Assembly (NCBI RefSeq): GCF_900115135.1
Contig: NZ_FOVK01000001.1
Span: 1 to 64,000 of the forward strand
Direction of reading: 5' to 3'
Source: Proteiniclasticum ruminis
Lineage (GTDB): Bacteria; Bacillota; Clostridia; Clostridiales; Clostridiaceae
Length of the DNA: 64,000 bases
Part shown: positions 41,710-50,349 of the stretch, in pieces
How positions within the stretch are numbered: the stretch's first letter is position 1
Layout of the letters: each line of letters opens with the position of its first letter
Notes under the pieces: model-generated
Told to the model about the DNA's origin: nothing
The model's database searches: none
Seen by the model: the letters and a program-made list of their open reading frames with translations, nothing else
Position numbers and translations under genes: made by a program

Positions 41710-42681
41710 ATGGAAAAGAGACGATGGAATGAAGCCGTTTGCGGCATTCTAACCCTAAACAGCAGATCAGAAATACGATCTGTGAACCAGTCCCTCTTAG
41801 CCCTTCTGGGATACGAGAAAGAAGAGGAGCTCCTTGGCAGGGAGTTTGAACTGCTCCTCAGCACCAGTGCCCAGTTTTATTTTTATTCGATGCTATACCC
41901 GAAAATCCAGCTGGAAGGGTACTGTCAGGAGATTTATCTCAGCCTCCGGAAAAAAGATGGACATGGGGTGCCGGTGATGTTTAATGCAAAGAGGTTCTAT
42001 CTGGGGGATGAAGCTGTGATCGACTGTATCATCCTTCCCATGGAAACCAGGCGGGAATATCTGAAAGAAATCAAAACCATCAACAAAAAGCTGGAAACGG
42101 CACTGGAAGAAAAGATCCTCCTACATGAGGAGCTTTTGAAGAAACAGGAAGAGCTGGAAGAAATGTACAGAACTCTTCAGGAAATCTCCAGGCAAGATCC
42201 TCTCACAGGAATCCTGAACCGACGTGCCTTCATGGAGGAGATTCATCTGACGTCTCAGAGAGCTCTGAAGGAACCACTGACGTTTTCTGTTTGTATACTG
42301 GATCTCGATTACTTCAAAGCGGTGAATGATCTGTATGGACACCACAAAGGGGATGTGGTGCTGTGTTCTTTTTCAGAGCATCTGACATCGTTTTTTGGAA
42401 AGGATCATATTGTGGCTCGGTTTGGGGGAGAAGAGTTCATTCTTCTTCTGAGGTCCTTATCTAGAGAAGAGTCCAAAAATCAAATGGAGGCCTTCCGCTT
42501 GTCTATGGCGGGAAGAACCTATGGAGGACTGAAGGTCACAGCAAGCTTCGGCCTCTCCACCTGGATGGAGGGAGATGACCCAGACAAGCTCATTGTAAAG
42601 GCGGATATGGCCTTATATGAGGCGAAAAGACGCGGCAGAGACTGCGTGATGCACTTTGATGAAATGAATCAGAAACCATAG
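41710..42681 (+). CDS. PAS-GGDEF diguanylate cyclase (RsbQ partner type)
   Basis: A 323-residue soluble protein. A PAS domain (about 8-120) contains the block FYFYSMLYPKIQLEGYCQE, then LSLRKKDGHGVPVMFNA, typical of PAS domains encoded beside RsbQ hydrolases. A coiled coil (about 125-160) leads to a GGDEF domain with DPLTGILNRRAF, DLDYFKAVNDLYGH and active-site RFGGEEF. No RxxD inhibitory site precedes it. It should make c-di-GMP under PAS control. Last gene of the operon. Confidence 0.92.
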   Translation: MEKRRWNEAVCGILTLNSRSEIRSVNQSLLALLGYEKEEELLGREFELLLSTSAQFYFYSMLYPKIQLEGYCQEIYLSLRKKDGHGVPVMFNAKRFYLGDEAVIDCIILPMETRREYLKEIKTINKKLETALEEKILLHEELLKKQEELEEMYRTLQEISRQDPLTGILNRRAFMEEIHLTSQRALKEPLTFSVCILDLDYFKAVNDLYGHHKGDVVLCSFSEHLTSFFGKDHIVARFGGEEFILLLRSLSREESKNQMEAFRLSMAGRTYGGLKVTASFGLSTWMEGDDPDKLIVKADMALYEAKRRGRDCVMHFDEMNQKP

Positions 42682-42682
42682 C

Positions 42683-42712
42683 ACTCTGGGGGAAACTCCA
42701 GAGTTTTAAATT
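42683..42712 (+). terminator. Terminator after the PAS-GGDEF gene
   Basis: ACTCTGG (42683-42689) pairs with CCAGAGT (42698-42704), followed by TTTAAATT. Downstream, up to 42900, is AT-rich sequence with no gene. Confidence 0.7.
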
Positions 42713-42902
42713 GCATCAAATGAATAATGATTATCACATTATAATGGCTATTTTAAAATTAATATCATAATAATAATGGCGATTTACATATAATCCGTTA
42801 AATATTATCATAATTATTAAAAGTTCATCAAAAAAGAGTTCGATAAAAAGCATAATTCCAAGTGGTCCACTATGGTTTAAAAAATACAGGATTGTACAGT
42901 TA

Positions 42903-42955
42903 TTGACAATATTATGACAAAAGTGTACATTATTATTGTTAGCTAAGGTAAACTT
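42903..42955 (+). promoter_or_regulatory. Promoter and DtxR-type operator of the iron-uptake genes
   Basis: TTGACA (42903-42908), 17 bases, TACATT (42926-42931). Just downstream, TTGTTAGCTAAGGTAAACTT (42936-42955) matches the left arm of the perfect operator before feoB and partly its right arm, so the regulator probably represses its own gene. Confidence 0.65.
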
Positions 42956-42989
42956 TTGGAACACAATAAGAAATAAAGGATGGGAGAAG

Positions 42990-43379
42990 ATGCATCTAAC
43001 AGAATCGTCAGAAATGTATTTGGCTACCATCATGATTTTAGAGAAGGAACTGGGACATGTACGGGTAGTGGATGTAGCGGAAGAGCTTGAAGTCACAAAA
43101 CCCAGTGTCACCAAAGCCATGAATCATCTAATGAAAGAAGGATATATCCATAAAGAGCTCTACGGAAACATTACCTTGACCCCGGAAGGCATTATAGTTG
43201 CCACGGAGGTGGTGAAGAAGAGAGCCATGATTGTCTCCTATCTTGAGAGATCCCTAGGACTTTCCCATGATGAAGCAGTCAAGAATGCCTGCAGGATGGA
43301 GCATGTCATATCAGAAGAGATGCTACAGGCAATAAAAAGCTTTCTGCAGGAAGAAAAGCACCCAGGCAGCAAGAACTAG
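42990..43379 (+). CDS. DtxR/MntR-family metal-dependent repressor
   Basis: A 129-residue regulator. N-terminal winged helix (HLTESSEMYLATIMILEKE, VVDVAEELEVTKPSVTKAMNHLMKEGYI) and dimerization/metal domain (EEVVKKRAMIVSYLERSLGLSHDEAVKNACRMEHVISEEM). It should bind Fe2+ or Mn2+ and repress. ATG 42990 after GGATGGGAGAAG; the frame to 42936 lies in the operator. It precedes feoA directly. Confidence 0.92.
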   Translation: MHLTESSEMYLATIMILEKELGHVRVVDVAEELEVTKPSVTKAMNHLMKEGYIHKELYGNITLTPEGIIVATEVVKKRAMIVSYLERSLGLSHDEAVKNACRMEHVISEEMLQAIKSFLQEEKHPGSKN

Positions 43380-43390
43380 GAGGAATGGAA

Positions 43391-43675
43391 ATGGAAATGG
43401 CTTTTGTACATAAATTATTCAGCCGAAAATCAACCGCCGGGAAGGAGCAGTCCTTTCAGGAAAATAATCTCACCTTTGCCAAGAGAAATGAGCCCTATCG
43501 GATTGTAGGGGTTCATACAAAGGACCAGGCCATGAAAGATTTTCTTTTTACACTGGGCTGCTATGAGGGAGAAGAGATTACAGTCATCTCCATTCTGTCC
43601 GACAATTACATCATACATGTCAAAGGTGCAAGATATAGCATTGACAAGGAACTGGCCAGAGCGATTTTAATTTAA
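43391..43675 (+). CDS. feoA: FeoA-domain protein
   Basis: A 94-residue protein with an SH3-like FeoA domain (YRIVGVHTKDQAMKDFLFTLGCYEGEEITVISILSDNYIIHVKGARYSIDKELARAILI). FeoA assists the FeoB ferrous iron channel. AGGAGG (43378-43383) is seven bases before ATG 43391. Follows the regulator by 11 bases. Confidence 0.92.
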   Translation: MEMAFVHKLFSRKSTAGKEQSFQENNLTFAKRNEPYRIVGVHTKDQAMKDFLFTLGCYEGEEITVISILSDNYIIHVKGARYSIDKELARAILI

Positions 43676-43705
43676 AAAATCGCTTCTGTCGCCAGAAATT
43701 TTCAG

Positions 43706-43732
43706 TATAATTGTTAGCCATGGCTAACAATT
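43706..43732 (+). promoter_or_regulatory. Palindromic DtxR-type operator before feoB
   Basis: A perfect 24-bp palindrome at 43709-43732, arms TTGTTAGCC and GGCTAACAA. TATAAT (43706-43711) overlaps its left edge and can be a -10 box, though the -35 is weak. The sequence resembles IdeR/DtxR sites. Confidence 0.75.
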
Positions 43733-43767
43733 GGAATTATATTCTAGACATAAATTAGGAGGAAATC

Positions 43768-45768
43768 ATGAGAATAGCACTTGCGGGAAATCCAAACAGT
43801 GGAAAAACCACTTTATTTAATGCCATCACGGGTCAGATTGAACATGTGGGCAACTGGCCAGGGGTCACTGTGGCAAAAAAAGAAGGAAATGTGAAAAAAG
43901 AGCTCTACGAGGGAGAGGAGATGCTCCGGGTAGTGGACCTTCCAGGTGCCTACTCCATTGCACCGTTCACCTCAGAGGAGAGCATCACTTCTTCCTTTGT
44001 GAAGAATGACAATCTAGATGCCATCATCAACATCATTGATTCTACAAACATCAGCAGAAGCCTTCTTTTCACCACGCAGCTTCTGGAACTTGGGATTCCT
44101 GTAGTCATTGCCCTGAACAAAAGAGACCTTTTGAGAAGAAAAGGGATTTCCATTGATACAAAGAAGCTTTCAGAGAAGCTTCACTGTGTGGTCATTGAAA
44201 CAGCGTCCATCCGTAAAGAGGGACTGAAGGACCTTCTGAAAGCCGCTGCATCTTTAAAGGGAAAAGTGCAGAAAGCTCCTTTTGAAAACGTGAAAGAGTT
44301 CACGGCCATTCCCGAAGACCGCTATGAGGAAAAAGAAAAAATGCGTTTCCAGCTGGTGGAGTCCCTGGTTCGAGATGTGGAAATAAGAAAAGTGGAAAGT
44401 GAGAAGGAGAACCTCTCAGACCGTATAGACCGCATTGTAGCCCATAAGTATCTGGGCATTCCCGTATTTGCCTTGGTGATGTTTCTGGTGTTCCATCTGT
44501 CCCAGAGCACCGTTGGACCGTTTCTAGCGGACATCTTCACCGGATGGATGGATCAGCTCTATGGCGCTGTAGAAGGCATGCTGGGAGACAATGTTTCTCC
44601 ACTTCTTAGTGCACTGCTTCTGGACGGCATCATCGGCGGTGTGGGTGCAGTGGTAGGGTTTTTGCCTCTCATCATGGTGCTCTTCTTCCTGCTGGCCCTT
44701 TTGGATGACTGCGGATATCTTTCCAGAGTGGCTGTGGTCATGGACCGCTACCTGAAAAAAGTAGGTCTTTCTGGAAAGTCCATCATCCCTATGGTCATTG
44801 GGACCGGATGCGCCATCCCGGGCATCATGGCCACCAGAACCATCAAAGATGAACGTCAGAGAAGAACCACAGCAATGCTTACCCCTTTTATGCCCTGCGG
44901 TGCGAAGCTTCCTGTCATTGCCCTGTTCTCCGGTGTGTTCTTTAAAAATGCCGGATGGGTGGGCACTTCCATGTACTTTGTGGCCATTCTCATTATTGTT
45001 TTAGGTGCCCTCATCATCAAGAAGATCACAGGAGAAACCCAGAACACTTCCTACTTTATCATGGAGCTTCCAGAATACAGGCTGCCCAGCATAAAGAGAG
45101 CTCTGGTCTCCATGATGAACCAGGGAAAAGCTTTTGTTATCAGAGCGGCCACCATCATTCTGCTCTGCAATGCCGCCATCCACATCATGCAGACCTTCAA
45201 CTGGAATCTCCAGATGGTGGAAGAAGGGATGGAAAGCACCAGTATCCTGGCTTCCATCGCACAGCCTTTTGCCTTCCTTCTGATTCCACTGGGATTTGGC
45301 GCATGGCAGCTGGCTGCCGCCGCCATCACCGGATTCATTGCAAAAGAGAATGTGGTAGGTACTTTGGCCGTGGTATACAGCATCACCAATTTCATCAACA
45401 CGGAAGAGCTGGTTCTGGTTTCCGGAGCCAATGATGTGGCGTCTGTCATGGGACTCACCACCGTCAGCGCTCTGGCTTATCTTGTGTTCAATCTCTTTAC
45501 GCCGCCTTGCTTTGCTGCCATCGGTGCCATGAATGCAGAGATGGAAAGCAAGAAGTGGCTTCTGGCTGGCGTTTCCTTCCAGCTGAGCATGGGATATATC
45601 CTGGCATTTCTAGTGAACCAGGTTGGCACACTCCTCACAACAGGATCCTTTGGAACAGGTTTTCTTCCAGGACTCCTCGGAGTTCTTGCCATGGTTACTG
45701 TCATCGTCTACCTGATGTTTCGTAAAAAAGAAGGATCGATAGAAGAACCTGTAAAGGAGATGGCATAA
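43768..45768 (+). CDS. feoB: FeoB, ferrous iron transporter
   Basis: A 666-residue transporter. N-terminal G domain (GNPNSGKTT, DLPGAYS, NKRD), then a helical spacer, and the membrane part with two gate regions (LDDCGYLSRVAVVMD, GTGCAIPGIMATRTIKDERQRR, PFMPCGAKLPV, GFIAKENVVGTLAV). AGGAGGAAATC precedes ATG 43768. It imports Fe2+ under low-iron conditions. Confidence 0.97.
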   Translation: MRIALAGNPNSGKTTLFNAITGQIEHVGNWPGVTVAKKEGNVKKELYEGEEMLRVVDLPGAYSIAPFTSEESITSSFVKNDNLDAIINIIDSTNISRSLLFTTQLLELGIPVVIALNKRDLLRRKGISIDTKKLSEKLHCVVIETASIRKEGLKDLLKAAASLKGKVQKAPFENVKEFTAIPEDRYEEKEKMRFQLVESLVRDVEIRKVESEKENLSDRIDRIVAHKYLGIPVFALVMFLVFHLSQSTVGPFLADIFTGWMDQLYGAVEGMLGDNVSPLLSALLLDGIIGGVGAVVGFLPLIMVLFFLLALLDDCGYLSRVAVVMDRYLKKVGLSGKSIIPMVIGTGCAIPGIMATRTIKDERQRRTTAMLTPFMPCGAKLPVIALFSGVFFKNAGWVGTSMYFVAILIIVLGALIIKKITGETQNTSYFIMELPEYRLPSIKRALVSMMNQGKAFVIRAATIILLCNAAIHIMQTFNWNLQMVEEGMESTSILASIAQPFAFLLIPLGFGAWQLAAAAITGFIAKENVVGTLAVVYSITNFINTEELVLVSGANDVASVMGLTTVSALAYLVFNLFTPPCFAAIGAMNAEMESKKWLLAGVSFQLSMGYILAFLVNQVGTLLTTGSFGTGFLPGLLGVLAMVTVIVYLMFRKKEGSIEEPVKEMA

Positions 45769-45945
45769 ATGGGAGATTTCATTGTTCTTGGCATCATTCT
45801 GACCATTGTGTTTTTGGCGGGATATAAAGTATACAGAGACAAGAAAAACGGCATCAAGTGCTCTGGATGCGCTCATGCGAAATCCTGCGCTACACAAAGC
45901 TGTGACAGCAATACCTCATCAAAAAGCAAGATGATTATCTTATAA
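45769..45945 (+). CDS. FeoB-associated Cys-rich membrane protein
   Basis: A small gene of 58 residues that directly abuts the feoB stop codon (TAA 45766-45768, ATG 45769). One N-terminal membrane helix (FIVLGIILTIVFLAGYKVY) is followed by a short Cys-rich tail (CSGCAHAKSC and SC). This is the arrangement of the FeoB-associated Cys-rich protein family, which may play the part of FeoC or handle iron on the cytoplasmic side. AAAGGAGATGG in the feoB end is the RBS. Confidence 0.9.
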   Translation: MGDFIVLGIILTIVFLAGYKVYRDKKNGIKCSGCAHAKSCATQSCDSNTSSKSKMIIL

Positions 45946-45952
45946 GTAAAGT

Positions 45953-45996
45953 AAAACCACTTCTCCTCTTAATAAAAGGAAGAGAAGTGGTTTTTT
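45953..45996 (+). terminator. Terminator of the feo operon
   Basis: AAAACCACTTCTC (45954-45966) pairs with GAGAAGTGGTTTT, then TTTT. Confidence 0.9.
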
Positions 45997-46049
45997 CTCC
46001 GTCGTTATGAGAAAATGAAGGGAAATTGTGTTTTGAAAGGAGAAGGACA

Positions 46050-46733
46050 ATGGTGATCAGAAAGTATGAGTATCACAGGGACTTTAAGAAGCTCCTGGAG
46101 CTTTTTAGAACCGAGGGATTTATCAAGGGGGAACTGCGAAAGAACAGGTCAAAAGAAACGTTAAGACAATCCCTGAACAAGTCTGTCACCTACGTGGCTT
46201 ATGAGGAGGAAAACCTCCTAGGGTTTGTGAGAGTGCTGGAGGATCCGCCCTTTGAACCTTTGGTGAGAGACGTGTATGTGAAGCCTTCTTATCGAGGAAG
46301 AGGCATCGGCAAAAGCCTTCTTTACGGCCTCTTTGAGCGGCTCAGCTGTGAAAGAATCCAGGTGGCAACTTCAGATCTTTCCTTCGCACCGCACATGGGA
46401 GCGACACTAGAACAGGGCGCTTATTATTTAAGGAAACCTAAAGAGCCCACCACCTATCTTCTGCAGGATAAAACTGAAAGGAAGGAGAGAAGGAAAAAAA
46501 GAAAAAGCAAGAGAATCCAAGAAAGAGCGTACGATGAGGAAGACCTCTTCGGATCCGATGAGTTTCACTATATGATCATGGGGTACACCAGTGGAGGAGC
46601 TGCCTATGGCATCACTTGGGAAGAGGCTTATGAGGATGGGCTCATAGAGGAGGAAGAGGATTCCTTCGAAAGAAAGAGAGATGAAAAAGCCCATCTTTCT
46701 GATTCTTATGAGGAAGATGAGATCCCTTTTTAG
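46050..46733 (+). CDS. GNAT acetyltransferase with charged C-terminal extension
   Basis: A 227-residue protein. Residues 1-140 are a GNAT domain (VRDVYVKPSYRGRGIGKSLLYGLF). The remaining 90 residues are highly charged (KERRKKRKSKRIQE, then acidic EEEEDSFERKRDEK), probably disordered, with FHYMIMGYTSGGAAYGITW between. Substrate unknown. ATG 46050 after AAAGGAGAAGGACA. Confidence 0.82.
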   Translation: MVIRKYEYHRDFKKLLELFRTEGFIKGELRKNRSKETLRQSLNKSVTYVAYEEENLLGFVRVLEDPPFEPLVRDVYVKPSYRGRGIGKSLLYGLFERLSCERIQVATSDLSFAPHMGATLEQGAYYLRKPKEPTTYLLQDKTERKERRKKRKSKRIQERAYDEEDLFGSDEFHYMIMGYTSGGAAYGITWEEAYEDGLIEEEEDSFERKRDEKAHLSDSYEEDEIPF

Positions 46734-46871
46734 AAAGAACTTATTAATCACGTAGAATTCTGTTCTCTTCGGAATGTGAAGGTGAATTATTCTTGTAAAC
46801 CATGGAGCCGTAGGATAAACTGAATGTATTTGAGTAAGTAAAGAAACAAAAGATAGGTAAAGGGTGTTGTG

Positions 46872-48395
46872 ATGTTGAAAAAGAAGTATCCCCTCATCAT
46901 GGTGTTGGCTTTCATGGTCATTGCTGCGTCTGTGATGTTTGTGCATTTGTATTCTCATGAAAAGACGAAAGAAATCTTTCTGGACGAAACAGAGAAAGTG
47001 ATCCTGCTTTTGAAAAAAGATTTTCTCAGTGATACGGTAAATAACCTCATCATGGAGATCGACAGCCTCAGAGAACAGAAGGAAGTGGTCTATCAGCTGA
47101 ACACTGATGCAAGGCAAAGGCGATTTGTCGAAGAGTATTATGTGTCGGAGGAGGAGTTTGCTTCCTTTTACGAGAACAGATTTCGGGGAGACCAGAATCA
47201 GGATCTTTGGACAGCGGTGCTTATAAACGAGGAGACAGACGAGCTTCTTTATGCTTCAGAGCACCTTGAAGGGGACACACCCACTGAAGTGGTAGAAGAA
47301 CTGGAAGAGACGCTCCTGAGCAAAGGAGAAGTCAGAAAGGGCAGTCTCAGAGGAATCTTTGGCGTGAGCATAACCTATGTGGAAAATCAGGTGAAGGAGG
47401 AGGTAGCAGCCTCCATCCGAAACCGCAGATTCTCTAATGAGTCCTACATCTGGGTCAATGAGGTGCTAAACTTCGAGGGAGGAGACCAGTACGCCATCCG
47501 ACGAGTACATCCGAATCTTCCGGAAACGGAAGGGACCTATCTTTCCACCCATACGGAAGATCTCGCGGGCAATCGGCCCTATGAAGAGGAGCTTCAGGGC
47601 GTGAAAGAAAACGGGGAGCATTTTTTCAATTATTACTTCAAGAAGCTGAACTCTGAAGAGATTGGTGAAAAGATCACCTACGCCAAGCTGTATGAGGACT
47701 TTGACTGGATCATCGCCATGGGTGTTCATGTGGATGAAGTCCATGCCTATACTGAAAAAGTAACAGGAGAAATTGAAGGACTCACCAGCGAAAGCGTTTT
47801 TCAAATCCTTGGCATCCTACTTGTGATTCTTCTCAGCGGGCTCTTTTTGATACAGGTCCTGGAAAAAGCCAGAATGATGGAGAATCAGAAGACACTTCTG
47901 AATGAAGTGAACCGGGATCTGCTCACTGGTGCAGAAACCAGAAGAAGCGGCACGAAACATCTGGAAAAGCTCTTTCAGGAGTACCAGAGATCCCCTGGCA
48001 GCACTGCGGTGATGATGGTGGATATCGACCGGTTTAAGAACATCAATGATACTTACGGTCATGACATAGGAGATGAGGTGCTGAAGAAAGTCACCAGGAC
48101 CATCCATCACATGATCCGAAATACGGATCATCTCATCCGCTGGGGAGGCGATGAGTTCGTTGCGGTCTTTCCGGGCATGAAAGAAGAGTATCTGAGAGAG
48201 TTTGGTGAGAAGATCAGTTTGGAAGTGGAGAAGATCCGCATCGAATCTTCGGAAAAACCTCTTAAAGTGACCTTGTCCATGGGGCTTACTGTTTTCAGAT
48301 CTGAAGACAGAAGCTACGAAGATGCCTTAAAAAGAGCTGATCTAGCTCTTTATGAGTCCAAAAATCTGGGGCGGAACCAGGTATCAGTTTTCTAG
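46872..48395 (+). CDS. Cache-GGDEF diguanylate cyclase
   Basis: A 507-residue membrane sensor. TM1 at about 8-26, an external region with an sCache_2-like end (ESYIWVNEVLNFEGGDQYAIRRVHPN, ITYAKLYEDFDWIIAMGVHVDE), TM2 about 318-335, then a GGDEF domain with active-site RWGGDEF. RNTD five residues upstream is a canonical inhibitory (RxxD) site, so product feedback is likely. ATG 46872; GTG 46869 is an alternative. Confidence 0.93.
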   Translation: MLKKKYPLIMVLAFMVIAASVMFVHLYSHEKTKEIFLDETEKVILLLKKDFLSDTVNNLIMEIDSLREQKEVVYQLNTDARQRRFVEEYYVSEEEFASFYENRFRGDQNQDLWTAVLINEETDELLYASEHLEGDTPTEVVEELEETLLSKGEVRKGSLRGIFGVSITYVENQVKEEVAASIRNRRFSNESYIWVNEVLNFEGGDQYAIRRVHPNLPETEGTYLSTHTEDLAGNRPYEEELQGVKENGEHFFNYYFKKLNSEEIGEKITYAKLYEDFDWIIAMGVHVDEVHAYTEKVTGEIEGLTSESVFQILGILLVILLSGLFLIQVLEKARMMENQKTLLNEVNRDLLTGAETRRSGTKHLEKLFQEYQRSPGSTAVMMVDIDRFKNINDTYGHDIGDEVLKKVTRTIHHMIRNTDHLIRWGGDEFVAVFPGMKEEYLREFGEKISLEVEKIRIESSEKPLKVTLSMGLTVFRSEDRSYEDALKRADLALYESKNLGRNQVSVF

Positions 48396-48403
48396 AATAA
48401 AAA

Positions 48404-48437
48404 TAAAAGTCCGGTGTATCAGAAACATCGGACTTTT
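48404..48437 (+). terminator. Terminator after the Cache-GGDEF gene
   Basis: AAAAGTCCGGTG (48405-48416) pairs with CATCGGACTTTT. Confidence 0.8.
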
Positions 48438-48549
48438 ACTTTTGGAAATATATCTGAAGCTCTTAATCTGGAGCCGTTTTCGCCGATTATGATTAGGAAT
48501 ACCAAGTTTTTAAAAACAGAAGAAAACCAAAAGAAGAGGAGCAAGTGCG

Positions 48550-49839
48550 ATGTTTTCGAAAAAGAAAAAAGAAAAAGAACTTATTTTAAATTCAGTTGAA
48601 CCTGTGACAGAAACGCGAAGTATAGAATCCGATGAAAATGCCAGATGTATCTCGGAGATGCTGAAAGAAGTCAATGATCTTCTTCAGTATATGACAAGGC
48701 TTGATTATGTCCGGGAAATGATCCTGGATGCGGAGCGCCAGGCGGACCTTTTAGGGAACGTTTCTGCCAGCAGTGAGGAAATGACTGCTGCCACGGAAGA
48801 CATCTCCAATTATGTGGAGATTTCCAGCACCAACATGAAAAAGGCCATGGAAGAGACAGACTTAGCATTAAAACGGGTGGAGACCACCTTTATGAGCATA
48901 GAGAAGAACATGGAGGAGATCCATGGGGTGAAAAGCATCATGGTGGAAGTGACGGAGGAAACGGTGAAGATCAATGAACTGGTCAATGTCATCAAGTCTG
49001 TGGCAGACCAGACGAACCTTCTTTCCCTGAATGCTTCCATTGAAGCGGCCAGGGCAGGAGAGAACGGCAGAGGCTTCGCAGTGGTGGCGGATGAGATTAA
49101 GAAGCTTGCCCAAAGTACAAAAGAGCAAGTGGACATCATCCGAAGCATCGTGGAGAGCCTCAACGGGAAAATACATGAGGCATCCTCAGAGATTGACCGG
49201 GTGGTGGAGAGTTTTCAAGGGGCGAAGTCTTCCATTGATGCAGCCACAGGCGGAATCTTTGAAATCGGAGGCATCATGAACAGCATCGGTGCCAGTTTCA
49301 TGTCCATCTCTGCCAATGTGGAGGAGCAGACCGCCACGGCACAGGAAATCACTGCCAATATCCTGGAAGTCCATGACAAAGCAGCGGTGCTGAAAGAAAA
49401 AACCCATCATACAGGACAGTCCTTCTATGACATCTCTGTGAGGATCGATGCGCTGAGAATGAAAGCGCTGTCCTTTGCGAAGAATGCGGACAGTGCCGTG
49501 ATGCTGGATCTCACCGTAACGGATCATCTTCTCTGGAAATGGAGAGTCTACAATATGATCCTTGGCTATGTGCATATGGATGAGGCGTCTGTAGGAGACC
49601 ATACCACCTGCAGGCTCGGCAAGTGGCTTGGTGCTCAGGATCTAAACGGATCTGCCCTCAGAACCCTTTTCCAGAAAATGGAAGGCCCTCATAAAGAGCT
49701 CCACAGTCAGGCGAAAAAAGCCATCTCCCTGTACAACAGAGGACAGGTGGAAGAGGCCATACTGCTTCTGCCCGTCATAGAGAAAAGCTCTCTACAAGTA
49801 GTGGAATGCCTTGAAAATTTAAAGAAAAAAAGTAAATAA
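48550..49839 (+). CDS. Soluble methyl-accepting chemotaxis protein with CZB domain
   Basis: A 429-residue cytoplasmic chemoreceptor with no membrane segment. The signalling hairpin tip [38 protein letters not shown] is complete. The C-terminal CZB domain (about 325-425: [13 protein letters not shown], then [11 protein letters not shown], then [11 protein letters not shown]) has the zinc-binding His/Cys set. CZB receptors sense oxidants or zinc. AGGAGCAAGTGCG precedes ATG 48550. Confidence 0.93.
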   Translation: MFSKKKKEKELILNSVEPVTETRSIESDENARCISEMLKEVNDLLQYMTRLDYVREMILDAERQADLLGNVSASSEEMTAATEDISNYVEISSTNMKKAMEETDLALKRVETTFMSIEKNMEEIHGVKSIMVEVTEETVKINELVNVIKSVADQTNLLSLNASIEAARAGENGRGFAVVADEIKKLAQSTKEQVDIIRSIVESLNGKIHEASSEIDRVVESFQGAKSSIDAATGGIFEIGGIMNSIGASFMSISANVEEQTATAQEITANILEVHDKAAVLKEKTHHTGQSFYDISVRIDALRMKALSFAKNADSAVMLDLTVTDHLLWKWRVYNMILGYVHMDEASVGDHTTCRLGKWLGAQDLNGSALRTLFQKMEGPHKELHSQAKKAISLYNRGQVEEAILLLPVIEKSSLQVVECLENLKKKSK

Positions 49840-49850
49840 ATAAGAAAAGA

Positions 49851-49897
49851 AAAAACGTTCTGACGCCGGAATCTTCCGGTGGCTGGAACGTTTTTAC
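49851..49897. terminator. Bidirectional terminator
   Basis: AAAAACGTTC (49851-49860) pairs with GAACGTTTTT (49886-49895) with an inner CCGGAATCTTCCGG helix. It serves the convergent chemoreceptor and PadR genes. Confidence 0.85.
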
Positions 49898-50202
49898 TCT
49901 TTGATCTCTTTAAACAGCTCGTAGGCTTTTTTTCTGGCTTCTACAAGAACCTCTTCTCCAAGGGGGGTGCTTCTGTAGTATTTCCTGATTTTTCCTTCCA
50001 CATTCCGTTCTTCCATCAGAAGCAGACCGGACTTTTCCATGGAATGAAGAAGAGGGTAGAGTGTGCCGGGGCTGATGTCATACCCGTGGTGATGAAGCTC
50101 TTCCATCATCCAGGTGCCGTAGATGGGCTCTTCTTTGGCGTGATGAAGAATATGAATCTGCATGAATCCCAGCAGGAATTTTCTCATGATTTTCTGTTGC
50201 AT
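49894..50202 (-). CDS. PadR-family transcriptional regulator
   Basis: A 102-residue winged-helix regulator (LLGFMQIHILHHAKEEPIYGTWMMEELHHHGYDISPGTLYPLLHSMEKSGLL, YYRSTPLGEEVL). It is divergent from the chrA gene, a common arrangement, and probably controls it. An inverted repeat TCAATA/TATTGA in the 50203-50349 gap is a candidate operator. AGGAGG lies upstream of ATG 50202. Confidence 0.9.
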   Translation of the reverse strand: MQQKIMRKFLLGFMQIHILHHAKEEPIYGTWMMEELHHHGYDISPGTLYPLLHSMEKSGLLLMEERNVEGKIRKYYRSTPLGEEVLVEARKKAYELFKEIKE

Positions 50203-50349
50203 TTTGGTCCTCCTTTGTTTATAATTATCAATAACGAAACCCGATATCGAATATTGAATTCATCATACCACTTCTGGCTGAAGGATTCAAGGGTTCTCAT
50301 GTGTCAAGTGAAGTTTTGTTAAATCCATGTGAAGATTGGAGGAAAAGAG

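Noticed and set aside
48414-48599. 61-residue frame before the chemoreceptor gene
   Set aside because: Starts inside the terminator of the previous gene and overlaps the next gene's start.
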